6,075 nt of DNA, taken from positions 1 to 6,075 of the forward strand of contig JADFRJ010000150.1 in assembly GCA_022561355.1 (NCBI GenBank). Reading direction: 5' to 3'. Positions within the stretch are counted from its first letter, which is position 1, and each line of letters opens with the position of its first letter. The position numbers and the translations under genes are program-made. Below are positions 5,339 through 6,075 of the stretch, in pieces. Under the pieces are notes generated by a model. That model saw only the letters and a list, made by a program, of their open reading frames with translations. It was not told the DNA's origin and ran no database searches. Source of the DNA: Chloroflexota bacterium. GTDB taxonomy: Bacteria; Chloroflexota; Dehalococcoidia; DSTF01; RBG-16-68-14.

Positions 5339-6075
5339 GTGCGCTGGCTGATGGGTGTTGCCGCCGTGGCAGCCGCGCTCGGCATTGTGAGCGCCGGGGC
5401 CCAGGCGGCCATCACCGCTGACGTGACGCTGGAGCCGCCCCGCGTCACGGTCGGCGATCGGATCACGCTCACCATTACGGTCGAGCACGACACGGAAGTC
5501 GCTGTATCAGCGCCGGACGCTCACGAGGCATTCGAACCGCTGGACCTGATCGAAGTGCTACCGCCGGAGACCCGCGACGTCGGCGGCGGGCGCATGGAGT
5601 CGGTGTTCTCGTTTGAGCTATCCGCGTTCCTCATCGGCGAAATCGAACTGAAGCCGATCGCTATCACGGCCGACGGTCTCGAGGTGCTCCACGTCCAACC
5701 GGAGGCGATCTTCGTCGAGAGCGTCGTGCTGCCCGCCGCGGCGCCCGATGCGGCGCCCGATGCGGCGGCGCAACTGCGAGGCCTCAAGGCGCCGTTGGAG
5801 GCCGGTACTGGCCCGCCGAAATGGATCTGGGCCGCACTATTCATGGCCGCGTTCGCTGCCGTATCAGTGTTCACGATGGGGCTCGCGAGGGTGCCAACGT
5901 TACGCGCGCCTTCTGCTTCGAAGCCAGCGCCGAGCCCGCCGGAACAGTCACCCGGCGATGCGGCGCTGGAAGTGTTCGACCAGATCGCTGATTCTCTTCT
6001 CCTCGATAAGGGAGAGCTGTCCGAGTACTACCGCCGCATTGGTGAGAGCCTGCGAGGCTACATCTCGCACCGCTT
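5339..6075 (+). CDS. BatD-like exported, membrane-anchored protein (3' partial)
   Basis: Translation from the GTG directly after the DUF58 stop gives 245 residues before the window ends. Residues 1-23 form a signal peptide (Arg2, hydrophobic core, AGAQA before the predicted cut). Residues 25-128 are a beta-rich extracytoplasmic domain opening with VTLEPPRVTVGDRITLTITVEH, the usual first strands of BatD-type Ig-like domains. An Ala/Pro/Asp linker (132-144) contains a duplicated AAPD unit. A membrane segment lies at about 162-182. A Pro-rich cytoplasmic linker leads to a helical segment with YYRRIGESLRGYI (near 232-244), which resembles the YY..LS..LR.YL.RF motif at the C-termini of BatD/DUF4381-type proteins. 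Such proteins work with DUF58, VWA and MoxR partners in the inner envelope. The missing end is probably short. An in-frame ATG at residue 5 is an alternative start but would drop the Arg of the signal peptide. Zero-base spacing to the DUF58 gene argues for coupled translation. The BatD label rests on layout and motifs rather than a search. Confidence 0.8.
   Translation, partial: MRWLMGVAAVAAALGIVSAGAQAAITADVTLEPPRVTVGDRITLTITVEHDTEVAVSAPDAHEAFEPLDLIEVLPPETRDVGGGRMESVFSFELSAFLIGEIELKPIAITADGLEVLHVQPEAIFVESVVLPAAAPDAAPDAAAQLRGLKAPLEAGTGPPKWIWAALFMAAFAAVSVFTMGLARVPTLRAPSASKPAPSPPEQSPGDAALEVFDQIADSLLLDKGELSEYYRRIGESLRGYISHR
5738..5761 (+). repeat. 12-bp in-frame tandem duplication in the BatD-like linker
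   Basis: GCGGCGCCCGAT occurs twice in a row and is followed by GCGGCG, encoding two AAPD units. It lies in the flexible linker just before the membrane segment, so length change by slippage should be tolerated. Confidence 0.8.

Overview
This is a GC-rich (roughly 60% or more by eye) bacterial chromosomal segment in which every supportable gene lies on the + strand. Two genes run off the ends. The gene content (fused RibBA plus RibH, a Phage_holin_4_2-type membrane protein, Pol IV with an internal clamp motif and a C-terminal tail, a PaaI-type thioesterase, and a DUF58/BatD-like pair) and the mix of Shine-Dalgarno and apparently leaderless starts suggest a Chloroflexota- or Actinomycetota-like bacterium. 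That is an impression from family resemblance, not a computed classification.

Layout. (1) 3-1231: end of a riboflavin biosynthesis operon. The C-terminal part of bifunctional RibBA is followed after 8 bp by RibH (lumazine synthase). Together they supply both substrates of lumazine formation: the 4-carbon phosphate from the RibB half and, after downstream steps, the pyrimidine derived from the GTP cyclohydrolase II half. (2) 1232-2177: a promoter-bearing 92-bp gap, a small unrecognised one-helix membrane protein with an acidic N-terminus, then a four-helix YvlD/Phage_holin_4_2 membrane protein. This unit ends in a perfect 7-bp hairpin that contains the stop codon. (3) 2183-3551: a near-consensus sigma-70 promoter (TTGACA, 17 bp, TACAAT) driving dinB (DNA polymerase IV). 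(4) 3566-4385: an extended -10 element and strong ribosome binding site before an unrecognised multi-helix membrane protein, which overlaps a hotdog-fold thioesterase by ATGA. (5) 4420-6075: an apparent leaderless promoter before a DUF58 protein with an intact MIDAS, directly abutted by a BatD-like secreted/membrane-anchored protein cut off by the window end. Such pairs normally belong to MoxR/VWA (Bat-type) gene clusters, but no MoxR ATPase is visible here.

Most of the window is ordinary housekeeping and stress-related content; I see no convincing new system. The points worth a second look are regulatory (repeated TGnTAnnnT elements, a probable leaderless start, a hairpin abutting a -35 box), two unrecognised small membrane proteins, unusual residues next to the Pol IV catalytic Asp-Glu pair, and the MoxR-less start of the DUF58/BatD cluster. 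No intergenic gap exceeds about 92 bases, and I saw no tRNA, rRNA, CRISPR, insertion sequence or attachment site.
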